The notes beneath the pieces were generated by a model that searched no databases, was not told the DNA's origin, and saw only the letters and a program-made list of their open reading frames with translations. Made by a program: the position numbers and the translations under genes. Below, one piece after another: positions 39,014 to 50,542 of a stretch of 64,000 bases of DNA (its first letter is position 1; the number at the start of each line of letters is the position of its first letter). The stretch covers positions 433,360 through 497,359 of the forward strand of contig JADJYG010000001.1 of assembly GCA_016719895.1 (NCBI GenBank). The letters run 5' to 3'. Source of the DNA: Saprospirales bacterium. Its GTDB lineage: Bacteria; Bacteroidota; Bacteroidia; Chitinophagales; Saprospiraceae.

Positions 39014-39517
39014 TTATTTGTCTTTTTTCTCTGTCCCTTGCATGTAAGCATAATCAAATCCAAATATTTTTCCTTGGTCTCTCAGCTCTTTTAATGTTCC
39101 TGAATCATTTTCGGGTTTAGCCTTAAATTGAATGTCTGTACTTGAGCCACTTGCAGCAATTTTATCAAGTTCAGTTTTACCTAATGTTTCAGTTCTTCCA
39201 CTAAAGTTGGCATGGTGAAGTATTCCGTATATACTTGGCTGTTTAGACCCACTTTCGTACAGTTCTATGTATGGCTCTTGGTCGATTTCACTTCCATCTA
39301 CTCGAAAATAATTCGCGAAATACATAATTGTGTCCGCTGCACTGCCAGAAGCACCTACAGCTACTGAATTTACTTCTCCCATGCCTGTTGGCACTAACCC
39401 CATTGCATAGGCATCACTTCCACTAAAAACCCTGTATTCCATAGGGGGGCATATTTTGCTCCATCCTTCTTTATCTGGAGTCGCTTTAAATTTTCTACTT
39501 AGTTTATTCTTCGCCAT
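39014..39517 (-). CDS. Hypothetical protein, 167 aa
   Basis: ATG 39517, intact, soluble. The centre is Gly/Ser-rich (GMGEVNSVAVGASGSAADTI); FRVDGSEIDQEPYIELYESG suggests a beta-sheet fold. Sole gene of its unit. Family not recognised. Confidence 0.55.
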   Translation of the reverse strand: MAKNKLSRKFKATPDKEGWSKICPPMEYRVFSGSDAYAMGLVPTGMGEVNSVAVGASGSAADTIMYFANYFRVDGSEIDQEPYIELYESGSKQPSIYGILHHANFSGRTETLGKTELDKIAASGSSTDIQFKAKPENDSGTLKELRDQGKIFGFDYAYMQGTEKKDK

Positions 39518-39548
39518 GATTTTCGGTTATTGTTTTGTTATTTTTATT

Positions 39549-39615
39549 GCCCATAACGGGGGCACTGCTGACGTGCGACATTTAGGAAGCATGATCAGTA
39601 GTGCAAAGTTGGGCG
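39549..39615 (-). repeat. attC-like palindrome O
   Basis: Boxes GCCCATAAC and GTTGGGCG; stem GGCACTGCTGA/TCAGTAGTGC; reverse-strand loop CTTCCTAAATGTCGC. The right box matches GCCCAAC at 57045 and so delimits the 17-kb operon. Confidence 0.85.
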
Positions 39616-39707
39616 ATTTTTAATATTATCTGGGTTCGACAATGATTTGCAACTTAAATTCTATTGTGTATTTTACCAGATGAGTAATGGGGCCGTTCAT
39701 CATAGAT

Positions 39708-40334
39708 TCAAGGCAGCACGACGAATTCTGGATGCCGTCGAATTTGCTCACTTGCCAGCTCGGCGAGTTTGGTTTGCCCGGCAAGGCGGTGCGTGAACAT
39801 CTCCATCAACAGAAAAAGCAGTTCTGCCTTCGGGCTTTGCAATGATTCTGGCTGTCCGCGTTGCAAGGCCCACCATTCGGATGCCTCCACATACTTTTTG
39901 CTTTTCAAGAATCTGCAACCGATCTTCAAGGCATTTTGCACCTTGTTTTGATTCGCGGAAAGGAGGTCTTGCAGGTGTAACCCTTCAAAACTCAGTTTTT
40001 CGATACCGGCCTCTATCATAGTAGCCAATTCATTTCCCAGATGGGAGACAGATTCTTCTCTCGAACTACTGCCAATAACTCCGCCTAAATCATCTGGATT
40101 GAAATAAGCCAATTGGCCAGAAATGATTTCATCTAGATGTCGACCTGCCTCCTCCATTTTTCGGAGCATTTGACTTTCTTGTTCTTCCGCCGTCTTTCGA
40201 CTCAGGACGCGGTCGACCATAAAACTGTTTTCCGCGCCAAGCGCAGCGAGCCGCCCAAACTGGAGCGAGGTCTGACATTCTGGGCATTTTTCAGCGCCCT
40301 CCGGGGCTTCTTGCATACAATTGGGACAAATCAT
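39708..40334 (-). CDS. Zinc-ribbon protein, last gene of the Hsp70/TIR operon
   Basis: 208 residues, ATG 40334. The N-terminal zinc ribbon has CPNC at residues 3-6 and CPEC at 18-21. The remainder is helical, with TPR-like segments (KNKVQNALKIGCRFLKSKKY, AELLFLLMEMFTHRLAGQTK). It could act as a small adaptor that recognises substrates or the Hsp70 partners. It begins 18 bp after the acidic 111-residue protein and is the last gene before palindrome O. GC content is high, as across the operon. Confidence 0.7.
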   Translation of the reverse strand: MICPNCMQEAPEGAEKCPECQTSLQFGRLAALGAENSFMVDRVLSRKTAEEQESQMLRKMEEAGRHLDEIISGQLAYFNPDDLGGVIGSSSREESVSHLGNELATMIEAGIEKLSFEGLHLQDLLSANQNKVQNALKIGCRFLKSKKYVEASEWWALQRGQPESLQSPKAELLFLLMEMFTHRLAGQTKLAELASEQIRRHPEFVVLP

Positions 40335-40351
40335 GGCAAGTGAGTTTGAGT

Positions 40352-40687
40352 TTAATGATTTTTCCTTGGAGGCATTAACCGCTCTATCAGCGCAGCAAAG
40401 CGATCCACCTTCTGGTTCAGCACCGGCTCGATAAAAGTGTTGACCGTCAGGCTTTTGGACTTAAAACTGTCGTGGTAGACCACAGGCCTGATCTTTTTCA
40501 GCAGAGAGCGGCGCAATGTTTTGTCCCCGCGAGATAGTACTTTGCTGCCGGTTTCTTGGGAAGCGACTGGCTCATCCTCGGGCAAATCCGGGCTTTCTGA
40601 CATCTCATCGTCTTCCTCGTCCATCATGCTTTCCGGCAAGGAATCCTCTTCCGGAGTGGGGATGGGGGTGTCTTTTTCATCTTCCAT
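40352..40687 (-). CDS. Acidic hypothetical protein, 111 aa
   Basis: Start taken at ATG 40687 (MEDEKDTPIPTPEEDSLPES); an in-frame ATG at 40726 is also possible. The first 60 residues are very acidic and disordered. The basic C-terminal half (LRRSLLKKIRPVVYHDSFKS) may be the folded part. No family recognised. A linker or inhibitory tail protein of the complex is one guess. Confidence 0.5.
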   Translation of the reverse strand: MEDEKDTPIPTPEEDSLPESMMDEEDDEMSESPDLPEDEPVASQETGSKVLSRGDKTLRRSLLKKIRPVVYHDSFKSKSLTVNTFIEPVLNQKVDRFAALIERLMPPRKNH

Positions 40688-40744
40688 GGATCGTGATTTT
40701 TGTTTTGGTTGAAAAAAATGTCGCAACTAAATATAGCCTCCAAA

Positions 40745-42836
40745 TCACCTCAGTACCTGTCTCCCGATTTCTTGTAAAATGTGTTTTTCCAATTCACCTA
40801 GTTGGCGCAGTTGATGTTGGAAGTTGTGCGCCAACTGCCCGTATTCCGCCTGTAATTGCCTGAACTGCAGCGTAGGCTCTACCACTTCCTTGCTTTCTAC
40901 CTCCGCTGCAAAGGCATGGAGGTACTTGGCCCGGTGGATCACAGCCTGCAAGGTAACGGCAGCCGACGGATCGAGCGGCACGGTGGACTGTATCTCTTGC
41001 AGCGCCGGGTGGAAGTCCTTGAATTGGCCCCACTCGTCGAGCAGTGCCTTGCGCATTTGCCCAGAGATGTCGCGCGAAAGGAGGCGTTCCACCGACAGCG
41101 AGAGGAACTGCTCAAGCAACTTCGCACGCTTATCTTCCCTGCTTTTTTCGCTTCCTACCAGATATACAACCAGTGGGTTCAACACGCCCATCGAGATCGT
41201 CGCTTCCAACCATTCGAGCGCTTGGGGTCTTTTTTCGGGCTTCATGTGAAAATAGAGGATACCGAGGGCAGCCAGTACTTCGCGATGCCGGGGCGAGAAC
41301 TGCAAGGCCCGCAACAAGGATTGCGCCGTGCTGTCCACTTGCGTGGGGGTCAGTGGGCGGCCTTGTGTCACCTGCACCTGTAAGGTGGACTCGAGGAAAT
41401 AAAAACCCCGAAAAATCTCGGAGGCGAAGGGCAGCGCATCATCCTGCACTACGGGAAAAAGAAACTCCTCGGCAGCGTGGTCGTCGGGTTGTGGAAGGTT
41501 TTCCGGTGTCCACTTTTCCAAAAAGGTGCGGGCGGAGGCCAGCGCCTCGCTGTACTTGTCTTCCGCATCGAGCAGCAGCACTTCGACGGCCCCGGTGATG
41601 ACTGCCAGGGATTGAGCCTGTTCCTCGGTCAGGCCGCTGACTTGCCGCACGGCCTCCAGGGCCTGCCATGCCGCAGCATACGACCGATCGGCGTAGTGGC
41701 GGCGCACTTGCAGGAGGCGGTTCTCTAACAGGATGGCGGGCACCCGGTCAGAGGCCACACCAATGGAAATGACGCGGTTGAAAAGCGCGTCAGCCTCACC
41801 GCCTTTGCCCTCAGAAAGGCGTTTGGAGGCAAGGGAAAGGCAGCAGGTGCTGACGAAGTTCTCGAAATCGGCGTCCTTGTCGCCCAAGCCGCCCGCCTTC
41901 GCCTTGTCGAAGTGCTCGATGGCCAGGGCATGGTCTTCCTGCAACATCTTCAACAGACCGAAAAGGTACTCACCTTCGCTCAGGCGGGGGGCAAGGCCGA
42001 GCAAAGTGTTGAGATCCTTCTCGGTGGCGGTCATTTTCTTTTTGTCATCAAGGGAGGGGAAGCCGCTTCCAGTCGTAGTATAGCGGCGCAGCAAGGTTTG
42101 TAGCGCACAGAAGGCACGGAGGTAATGGTGGTCTATCTTTTCGAGGTCGTCAAAAAACGCGGGATTGATTTTTCGGCGAGATCCAGACCGTGCTTGTATT
42201 GCTCGTTTTGGGCGGCCTCGGCCAATTGGTCGAGCCAGGTAAGGCTCTCTTGGTATTGTTTTTCTTGCTCCTCGTTTTTTTTGCTGCGAAACCAGCGACC
42301 CAATCCGAGAAATAGCGAGCGCGGGTCGTCGGTGAAAATCATGGTCAGCAATTGGAAAATCAGCACGCCAGCCCGGCCAGCATCCACCAAGGGGTTGGGG
42401 GGGTATTGGTGCCAGTGGTTACCCCAGTGAGTATGTCAGGCGTTGGTGATTGGGCAGGTTTCAGCTTGGCAATCTCTTGGTTAATGGTCTCGATTTCAGT
42501 GCTAATGGGCTTTTGTTGTTCTATGAGTTCGGTTTTTCGGGCCTCCAAAACCTCAATCCGTTGCGCTGCATCCGGGGGAGGTGCGGACGCAGTAGGCTCG
42601 GACTTTTGCTCCTTCGGCTGACTCGCGCCTGTATCTGTGCTGCTGGGTTGGAAATGGAAAAAAAGCACTGCTCCCATCAAGGCGCAGCACAGAGCGGCCA
42701 TATAGAGCCGACGGGAGGACAAGTTCAGTCCCTGCCTTTTTTCTAAAATAAAAGTACGGACGGCCAGAGCCGTCATTAGCAAGCTGAGCGCGGTCAAGGT
42801 CAGCAGTACGATGGTCTGAAATTGGTCGGGTGACAT
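40745..42836 (-). pseudogene. Membrane-anchored TPR protein, two frameshifts
   Basis: From ATG 42836: two N-terminal helices (TIVLLTLTALSLLMTALAVR; MAALCCALMGAVLFFHF), a coiled coil (EVLEARKTELIEQQKPISTE) and a third hydrophobic segment (GVLIFQLLTMIF). After shifts near 42385 and 42115 the frame reads EKIDHHYLRAFCALQTLLRR and continues as 430 residues of TPR-like helices, including ALAIEHFDKAKAGGLGDKDA and RPQALEWLEATISMGVLNPL. Total about 700 residues. It likely anchors the complex at the membrane. Whether the shifts are real lesions should be checked, since the rest of the sequence is well kept. Confidence 0.65.
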
Positions 42837-42908
42837 GGGCGCGAGGGAGTTAAGAGGGAAAAGATACTAAGTTTAATGCTGTCTTTGGACTTTGCTTTTG
42901 GGTTGGGG

Positions 42909-43421
42909 TTAATCGCCCCGCACAGACTCGAAAATCAGGGCTTCCGGATACCAGGGCAGTCCAGGGAATTTGTCTGGTTGGTTGTCAATGGAAATCCCTC
43001 GACTTTTTTGAACCTCCATAAATGCAGAAATACCGATCTGGACGATGTTTTTGATATCGTCGGGGAAATACTCGACAAAAACTTTTACCCAATGGAGCCA
43101 TTGTACGGCGGTGTTGGTCATTGCCGGGTCGTCGTTTTCGATAGATTTTTCCACGGACTTGACCAAGCGAGCGAATACATCCTTGAGAAACGAATGGTCG
43201 TTCAACTTGGCAATAGCAAAAAAATGGGCAATGGCGTCCATCAAATAAAAATAAGCCTGTATCGACAAGGTCTGCGCTGACGAGGAAAGCCCCTTTTCGA
43301 GCAATACAAGGCTCTCGCTGCACAACTGGCTGGTCTGAGACAGTTCATCTTTCGTGGCATGTTGTTTTTCGCCAACAGGATTTTCACACGAAAAGGTTTT
43401 GCTGGACTTTTTGCCAAGCAT
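42909..43421 (-). CDS. Hypothetical protein, 170 aa
   Basis: ATG 43421 inside the end of the preceding gene (38-bp overlap). Helical, with ALSIQAYFYLMDAIAHFFAI and WLHWVKVFVEYFPDDIKNIV. Soluble. No family recognised. A later ATG would remove the overlap. Translationally coupled by position. Confidence 0.55.
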   Translation of the reverse strand: MLGKKSSKTFSCENPVGEKQHATKDELSQTSQLCSESLVLLEKGLSSSAQTLSIQAYFYLMDAIAHFFAIAKLNDHSFLKDVFARLVKSVEKSIENDDPAMTNTAVQWLHWVKVFVEYFPDDIKNIVQIGISAFMEVQKSRGISIDNQPDKFPGLPWYPEALIFESVRGD

Positions 43422-44640
43422 CGGAGGCTGGGGTTTTCAAGCGCTGCACGGCTGCCTCGGTGTCGCCCCCGTATTTCAAAAAGAGGTGCGCAGCCCGCAG
43501 GTCGTGTTGCTCCGAGGGCATTTGCCCGGCAGCGATGATTTGGTCACACTGCTCGATCAGTGGGCGCATATCTGAAAAATCCGAGCGTCCCCTTCCCGTT
43601 TTTTGGAGCCGGGACAAAATCAGTTCGGTGGCTTTTTCCAACAAATCCTCCTGCTCAAGTTGGAGTCCTTTGAAGATGGATTGCTCAGCCTCTTGACGAC
43701 GGCCGAGCCGCTCGCACAAGCGGGCCACCCGCCACCAGGATACCTCCTGCGGTCCGTTCCATTTTTCGTGATCCAGCCAAAGTTGCAGCGCTTCATCGGG
43801 ACGGCTTTCATACTCCCAGCGATTGGCAAGGCGGAGTACGGTGATATTTTTTTGGGCATAGGCGAAAAGCCCTTCCTCTCCTTCCTGCGCAGCACTTGGG
43901 TGGCGGCGGAGCGCTTGCACCAGTTTTTGGCTCAAGGTGGCCGCCTCCTCGTCTTTCATCGAATCGGGCAAGGCTTCGCCAAAATACTTTTGAAAAAGCC
44001 CTTCCCTTCCCGTCCGACCCGACAAAAAGCGGAGAAACTGTTCCCTATTAGGCAAATGTTCCGGGACGAGTGAGCCGACCAGACAGAAGTGGAGTGCGGC
44101 AGCGGCGGCGTACTTTCCGTCAAAATCGTCGGGCCGAAGGAAAGCACCGGGGTTTGTCCATTGCCAAGTCAGTGGGTCGGCAGCGGCCCAATCTTTTAGT
44201 CCAAAAGACAGCGCGGGAATGGCAGCGAATTTGAAACCAAGCGCCTCGCGCTTATTCCCAGAAGCGGTCACGAAAACGGTGGCCGGCGTGAACGGGAAAA
44301 GCCCCACTGGCATCATGCAAGAACTTGCAGTCAATAGGCATTCGGCTAAGTGGAACCAGTGTGGGAGGTTACGTCGTGTGCTGCTGCGCCATTTTGATGC
44401 GACCTCTGAAACGGGGTAGAGTTCCTCCGGCCAGCGGTACCGAAGTCGTACTTGAGAGCCTTCCACCTCCAACTCCGGGCGCAGCCACTGGTCGCCTTTC
44501 AAGCGGGTTAGCAGGCGCTGCACTGACTGCTCGATGGGCGCGATGCTTCTTAACACTGGGAGTGTAATGACAAAACTGGTGTTGCCACTGTCGTACGACA
44601 GTCGCCCAAATGGAAGTTGAAGGCCTGCGTTTTCGCTCAT
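43384..44640 (-). CDS. Uncharacterised operon protein with C-terminal TPR-like repeats
   Basis: 418 residues, ATG 44640, four bases after the Hsp70-B stop. The N-terminal 230 residues are mixed alpha/beta (LSYDSGNTSFVITLPVLRSI; HLAECLLTASSCMMPVGLFP) and somewhat reminiscent of a pseudokinase-like or ligand-binding domain, without catalytic motifs. The C-terminal 170 residues are TPR-like (WWRVARLCERLGRRQEAEQS). Because it directly follows Hsp70-B, a co-chaperone role is plausible. Confidence 0.6.
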   Translation of the reverse strand: MSENAGLQLPFGRLSYDSGNTSFVITLPVLRSIAPIEQSVQRLLTRLKGDQWLRPELEVEGSQVRLRYRWPEELYPVSEVASKWRSSTRRNLPHWFHLAECLLTASSCMMPVGLFPFTPATVFVTASGNKREALGFKFAAIPALSFGLKDWAAADPLTWQWTNPGAFLRPDDFDGKYAAAAALHFCLVGSLVPEHLPNREQFLRFLSGRTGREGLFQKYFGEALPDSMKDEEAATLSQKLVQALRRHPSAAQEGEEGLFAYAQKNITVLRLANRWEYESRPDEALQLWLDHEKWNGPQEVSWWRVARLCERLGRRQEAEQSIFKGLQLEQEDLLEKATELILSRLQKTGRGRSDFSDMRPLIEQCDQIIAAGQMPSEQHDLRAAHLFLKYGGDTEAAVQRLKTPASDAWQKVQQNLFV

Positions 44641-44644
44641 GTTC

Positions 44645-46470
44645 TTACATCAAAAGCATGGTTAGGTTGACGAGGGCGGCGCCCATTTCATTGGGGTTGT
44701 TGTTTGATCGGGCAGTTTCGAGCTGGCGGATGGCGTTTTCCACCTCTGTGCGCTGCGGCTGGGGCATGTTGGGAAGCAGTTGGCGGGCGCGGTTGAGCAA
44801 GGCACTCACGTTGTCCTGCGGGGGAGCAGGGGCCGTCGCGGCACCTGGCCCGCCAGTTGCACCAACGTTGCCGGTGGCGAGGATTTCGGCTAGTTCCATC
44901 CGTTTTTTCTCGACGATGGCATCTAGGCCGCGGTCGAGCTGGATGGCCTTTACTTCGCCTGTCTGCAGGTGCTTCACCTCCCCGTAAAACACGCCATCGC
45001 CATCGAGCGCAAACGTGACTTCGAACCTGTGAACGCCCTTTGGCTCAGGCCGCAGGCCGCTGATAACCACTTCGCCGAAGTTGAAATTAGCGGATGCCTT
45101 CTTGTTTTCGCTCTGATAAACAGCAATATAAATGCTGGTCTGGTTGTCCTCGGCAGTCGAATACCCATCGCGACTGATCCGACTCGGGATGATTTTGTCC
45201 TTAGGGATAAGGGGTCGTATAAATCGCCGTAGAGACCAATACCAAGTGTGTGGCTGACGACATCCTTGATGTTCGTGCTGTCAAGCTCGCCACCACCAAT
45301 AGCCGCCACGCCCTCGGCAGGTTTCAGCTCCTCGTCGTCCTTAATGACAGCGGCTTGGCTAGGTTCGTAGTTTTTGGCCATTCGAGCCGCTCCGATGGCA
45401 ACGATTTCGTCGGGGTTGAGGTTGGACTTTATGGGCTTGTTGAAACGAGCCTGCAACTGCTTGGCCACAGCAGGTATCTTGCTCGAACCGCCGACGAGGA
45501 TAATTGCCTCTACATCCTCCAGCGTCACCTCATGGTTTTTTTGTGCGCTGTCGAGGGCCACTTGCACCTGCACGAGGGTTTTTTCCAGAGTGTCCTGAAT
45601 GATGCGCTCAAATTCCTCCAGAGATATAGAAAAGCAGGCTTCTTCGATACCCTCGACGGGATTGGCGATGACAAATTCCTGCACCTTAGTTTCAGAGTCA
45701 TTGCAAAGATTGATTTTGACCTTCTCTGCCTCCAAGCGCGCCTTGCCCCGCAGCCTTTTGTCGTTGCTGAAATCGCTTCCGTATTGGGCCTGCATTTTGC
45801 CGAAAAACCATTGCGTCAGCATTTCGTCAATGTCACCGCCGCCTAGGTTGGCATCACCACCGATGCCGACGACCTCCACCGTGTTCTCATTCTCAATCCG
45901 CACGATGGACACGTCGAACGTTCCGCCGCCAAAGTCATAGACGATGAAACTTTGTACCTCATCGGAGTCCAGCCCATAGGCCACCGCAGCGGCCGTCGGC
46001 TCATTGATGAGCCGAGGGTTAAGTTTGGCGATCTTGGCCGCTTCGCGAGTGGCGTTTTTCTGCGACTCCTTGAAATAGGCCGGCACAGTGATCACGGCAT
46101 CGTGTACCGGCTCGCCGATCATTCGCTCGGCGCATGCCTTGAGTTCTTTCAAGATGCAGGCAGAGATGAGCTCAGGGTGGTACTGCTTGTTTCGGACGAC
46201 GACCATTTTCTTCACACCGGCCTCGTCCTGCTCACCCATGAGCCGCTTGACCTCGATGAGAACGCCCTCCGGGTCGCGTTGCTGCTTTTCTTTCGCCGAG
46301 CGCCCGACTGAGATTTCCCCGCTCGGGTTGATATAAACCACCGAGGGAGTGGTGTGCTCGTTTTGGCGGTTGGGGATCACCATTACATCCTGTTTTTCAA
46401 AATTGTAGGCCGCCACAACGGAGTAGGTTGTGCCGAGGTCAATACCGATGACTTTGTGGTAAGTTGCCAT
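44645..46470 (-). pseudogene. Hsp70-B, DnaK-like chaperone, one frameshift
   Basis: ATG 46470: MATYHKVIGIDLGTTYSVVA, the phosphate-1 loop. It retains RLINEPTAAAVAYGLD, the phosphate-2 loop FIVYDFGGGTFDVSIVR, and the adenosine loop AIILVGGSSKIPAVAKQL. The canonical interdomain linker is replaced by TNIKDVVSHTLGIGLYGDLY. A one-base loss near 45210 then shifts the frame; the correct continuation is PLIPKDKIIPSRISRDGYST and later FALDGDGVFYGEVKHLQTGE. The substrate-binding domain is short and the C-terminal helical region (ALLNRARQLLPNMPQPQRTE) replaces the DnaK lid, giving about 607 residues. A J-like protein precedes it by 42 bp. Confidence 0.85.
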
Positions 46471-46511
46471 ATTGGGAAAATTTAAAAATGAGCAAAGATT
46501 TGAAGGGTCAT

Positions 46512-46977
46512 TCAATCTGGTATGTATGTCGACAGAAATGCTTCTAATTCCGGGTCGAGGCCAGTCGGGAGCCACAGCGGGAGCGAATCGGGGTGCGGGA
46601 GCCAGCAATCTTGCCCTAAGGCTTCAATCAAAAAGGCACTGACGAGATCGCACTGTTTTTTGGGGTCCAGCCATTTGTCGTAAGGACTTGGCTGCACGGT
46701 TAGCACTTGGTTGTGGGGGTTGTCGTAATCGTACTGCTCACGCTTTGTGGCGTTGCCGATGGCATCGAGGAGTTTCTGGAGGCCGATGAAGGCATCATCG
46801 GCGGAGCCGAATTTTTGCGCTGCTTTCCCACGCCGGGCCTCTTTCGCCCGCATCTGTTCGGTGGTGATGAGCGATTTGATTTCGTCGGTCGGTGTAAGGG
46901 GTGATGCCCAGCTGGCTGTAAAAATTGTTAGAGTCGTACTGCACTATGGCAGCAGGCTTGGGTCGTCGTTTATCCAT
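46512..46977 (-). pseudogene. J-like protein without visible HPD, one frameshift
   Basis: ATG 46977: MDKRRPKPAAIVQYDSNNFY then SQLGITP, the usual first helix of a J domain. After a shift near 46895 the frame reads TPTDEIKSLITTEQMRAKEA and later FIGLQKLLDAIGNATKREQY, which matches J-domain helices 2-4, with DYDN at the end. Where an HPD would be expected there is none. The C-terminal LVSAFLIEALGQDCWLPHPD part is specific to this gene. The start overlaps the stop of the TPR gene. It is presumably the dedicated partner of Hsp70-B, though it may not stimulate ATPase in the usual way. Confidence 0.6.
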
Positions 46978-49900
46978 ATTTTTCAATTTCGGATGTGATT
47001 TTTTCGTAGAGTTCGAGCAGGCGGTTGTGCTTCGCGGCCCGGGCTTCGAGGAGAAGGCGTTCACCTCGTCCTGCGATTTTGGAACTCGGACAGGATTTCC
47101 TCGCGCCGAACACCCTTGCCCACCAGCTGGCAACCTTCCAGCAAGTGGGTGTATGCTTTGCAATAGCCTGTTTCGAGGCGGTCTTCGCGGCTTTCGGGCT
47201 GGAGCACGGAGATGAGCCGGAGCGCGGCCCCAGGGTCTTGCCGTTTCAGATGCTGCTGCACAGTTTGGAGCTGGAGTTTGATTTTGAGCGACTGGAAACG
47301 CTCCGCAAACTGCCTGTCTGAAGCTTCGCCAGATGTGGCAATGGCTCCTGCCATGTGGTCGGCTTCCTCGAAACGCCCCAATTTGAGGAGCAAAAATGCC
47401 CGTTGTCGAAGGACGGGTAGCCCGGGGGCATCGGCGTTCAAATTCGGCAACTCGAGCGCGGCGAGGGCTTCGTCGAAACGTCCCGCTTGCGAGAGCTCGG
47501 TTGAGCGGTCGAGGGCGGAAGCCGAGGCGAGGGTATCTTCTAATCCGTCGAGCTGTTTGAGTAGTTTTTGGCCCCTAGCAGCGGTCGCGGGGCAGTGGGT
47601 GTTTGCCAGAGCGATGAGATGGCGGGCGCGGAGCAGGTCTTCGGTTTGCAGGAGCACCTGTTGCAAGTTGGCGTTCCAGTCAGCGCTAACCAAAAAATCG
47701 GGTAACATGGGTGCTGGCGCGTTTATCTGGCGGTTGGCTGACACGCCAGCCAGATAGATCTCAGCCAAGTCGTGCAATAAAGCCTCCGGCCCCTGGAGCT
47801 GTCGCATGGCTTGAGTGATGCGTTCGAGGGCTTTAGGAAAATCCTGCTCGCCAAGGGAGCGCTGCGCCGATTGGCGGGTGGTTTCGACAAGCATTTTTTC
47901 CGCGTCGCGGATCAAGGTTTTCAGCATCCCGAAATGCAGTTGGCCCTTGCATTGGCTCAGTGCCAGTTCAAATTGCCCCTGTGCCTCCCGCATTTCGCCT
48001 TCAAACAGGTGGGCCCTGCCGGAGAGAAAGCTAATCTCGTAGGGTCTCTCCGCTTCTGGGTATTGCGCTGCCAAGAATATGCGCAAGGGCCGCCGGATGC
48101 CGCCGAGGTAAAGTCGCGCGGCCTCCATGCCGCTCGCGGGGAGTATTTGCATAGCCAGCGCTTCGAGGTGTAGCATGCGGGCGTTGAGTTGCCCAGCGCG
48201 ACTCAAGCAGTGAGTCAGGGCCTGTTCGGCGATTTGGACGGCCTCCTCCCAACGAGCGGCCATGAGCATTTGATGGGCCAATTTTTCGTAGTTTTCAAAT
48301 TGGAGGGCATCTCGCCGATGTCTTGGCGCAACGACTCCTCCGTTTGGAGGTCGGGTGCAAAAAAAACTGGTACCTGCTCAGGCGCGTCTCCCGGGGTATG
48401 CTCGCTGTCTGACGCGCGAAGGAAAGGGCGGTTTTGCGCCGGGTCGGCCTTTCGGATGGCTTCCTGGATTTCCTCTATACGCTTGACCAAGTTGGATTCC
48501 TTGTCCTTGACGATTTTATAAAACCGCCTGATGGCGGCATTGGCGTCGTTGAAAAAATGGCCGTGGTAAAAGCACATGGCGGCAAAATATTCGACCTCTG
48601 GCTTCGCGGGCGCGAGGGTTCGGGCTTCATCGAGCAACTGGATGGCCCGAACGATGCCGCCTGGAGAGCGGTCTTCGTTGAATTTCTCCCATGAGAAGTT
48701 GACCAAAAGGCTGGCTGACAACTCGTGGGTCAGCTGCTGCTGCTGTTTGAAATAGAACTGTCCCGGCTGTTTTTTTAGATCGAAACGCTCCATAATTGAA
48801 TGACGGAGCCACAGCCAGCCGACTGGCACCTGGTCGCGCTGTTGGCGGAAGAGCAGTTCGATGTCGAGAAAAGGCGTGAGGGCTTGCAAGAAAGCGAGCA
48901 ATTCGCGCATCGCTTGTTCCTGACGAGGATTGGGCGTCCAGCTCTGGCAGAGCATACACAGGTCGCCGATCGTGTCGAGATAACTTTCTTGCAAAAAAAG
49001 GATGTCTTTGTCTGGCGCTTCGAGTGGCGGGGCGTAGTCAGGCGGGGTTTCGGCAAAACGTGCCTGCCAAAATGCGCGGACAGTATCCCGCAGCCGCTCA
49101 CCCTCATCTCCGGCCAATACCGCCAGGGCATCAGTCATACGAAGCAAAGCCCCCAATTTTTTCTTAGACTGGTTTTCGTCGGGGAAGCCGAGCAGGAAAC
49201 GCCCCGGTGCTGGACCGAGGGCAAGGTGCGAAAAGACAAGTTCTGCCTGGCGGTGCCAGATCCACTGGCGCAGCTGCTCCGGATCTTCGTCGAGGATGCT
49301 CTTGTTCACATCCAATTGCCACACCTGCTCGCCTTGCCTCATAATCTGGTCTTCCTTGAAAATACCTTGGTGAACGGTCGGCGAGCCGTCCGAACGGCGT
49401 ACGGTCAGGCGGGCTTGCTGCGCGAACATACGGTGCCTGCGGGCGACGGATCGCAGCATCCGCTCGTCGGTCAGCCCGAAAAGGAGCAAGCGGTATTCGA
49501 GGCGATCGAGATTTTCCCAAGCCTCGTGGTACGCCTCTCGCTCCCGCATGAGGGTGAATATGGTGGCCCGGTTTTGATGGTGAATGGGGTTGAACGGCTC
49601 TAAACGAAGACACAATTCGTTGAGGGAGAGTGCTTTGACAAAATTGGATTGCCCGGCCTCTCGCGCTATCGTCCGCGTTGTAGCGGCAATGAGCAGACGG
49701 CGGACACTTTGTCGCTCCGGCAATGTTTCGTACAGGCGGTTGATATGGACAAGCACACGCCCCGGCCCTGCCCCGGCCGACTTGCGCAAGGCGCCATTAT
49801 AAAAACAGAGCAATGCCACCTCCTCGGTTTTGGAACCAGGAGGCGTTTTTTGCAACAGTTCAACGAACTCGTCGTCGGTGCTTTTTTGCCACGCAATGGC

Positions 49901-50542
49901 ATGACGCAGGAGTTGCACGGCGTGGCTCCCGGCGGGAAGGTGCTTTTGTTCGGTCAGGAACTTTTCGAGGAATTGTGCACCCTCCTCGGGGTGGAGGAGC
50001 AAGGTTTTGAGCATCAAATCGGCCCAAAGTCCCTCATGCTGTGCGTTTTTGGGCAATTGGGAAAATGACTTGGCGACCGATTTGAAGCGCTGACGCACCC
50101 CGGCGTCGGCGGCAAGGAATTTCGCCGCTGCGTGGCCCGGTGCGGCGATCTCGATTTCTTGGGCGATGTTGTTCGCCCGTTTTTCCAAGTCGGTTTTGAG
50201 GTAGCAGAGGCCGCGCAGGTACTGGGGCAGGACGAGGTTTTTGGGCAGGTTTTCGATCAACAAGTCGAGTGTTTCAAGCGCGGCCTGCCATTGGCCGAAA
50301 CGCATCTGGGCCAAGGCCAACCGATAGAGGTGGAGCGGGTTGAGCGGCTCCGCTTCGATGGCCCTAGCAAGACTCTGCATGGCGGCCCGTGCATCGGGCG
50401 TGAACAGGGCTGCGAGACTCAGGGCGTTGGCCCGTCGTCGGAGCTGAGCAGACTCGGCCGTCTGCTGGTGGAGAGTATCAAAGGCAATTGTGGCGGCCAC
50501 CCAGTCTACTCGTTGGAGGAGCGTTGCGCTTAGTTTGCTCAT
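46970..50542 (-). pseudogene. Large TPR scaffold, two frameshifts
   Basis: ATG 50542 overlaps the TIR gene stop (ATGA). About 1,190 residues of helical repeats: EAEPLNPLHLYRLALAQMRF, LETLDLLIENLPKNLVLPQY, LLNELCLRLEPFNPIH-like segments and many more. A frameshift near 48290 joins QDIGEMP to QFENYEKLAHQMLMAARWEE; another near 47065 joins the end EARAAKHNRLLELYEKITSE (stop 46970). No transmembrane helix. Such TPR arrays usually assemble multi-protein complexes or bind Hsp70 tails. It is the largest protein of the operon and sits centrally between the two Hsp70 halves. Confidence 0.65.
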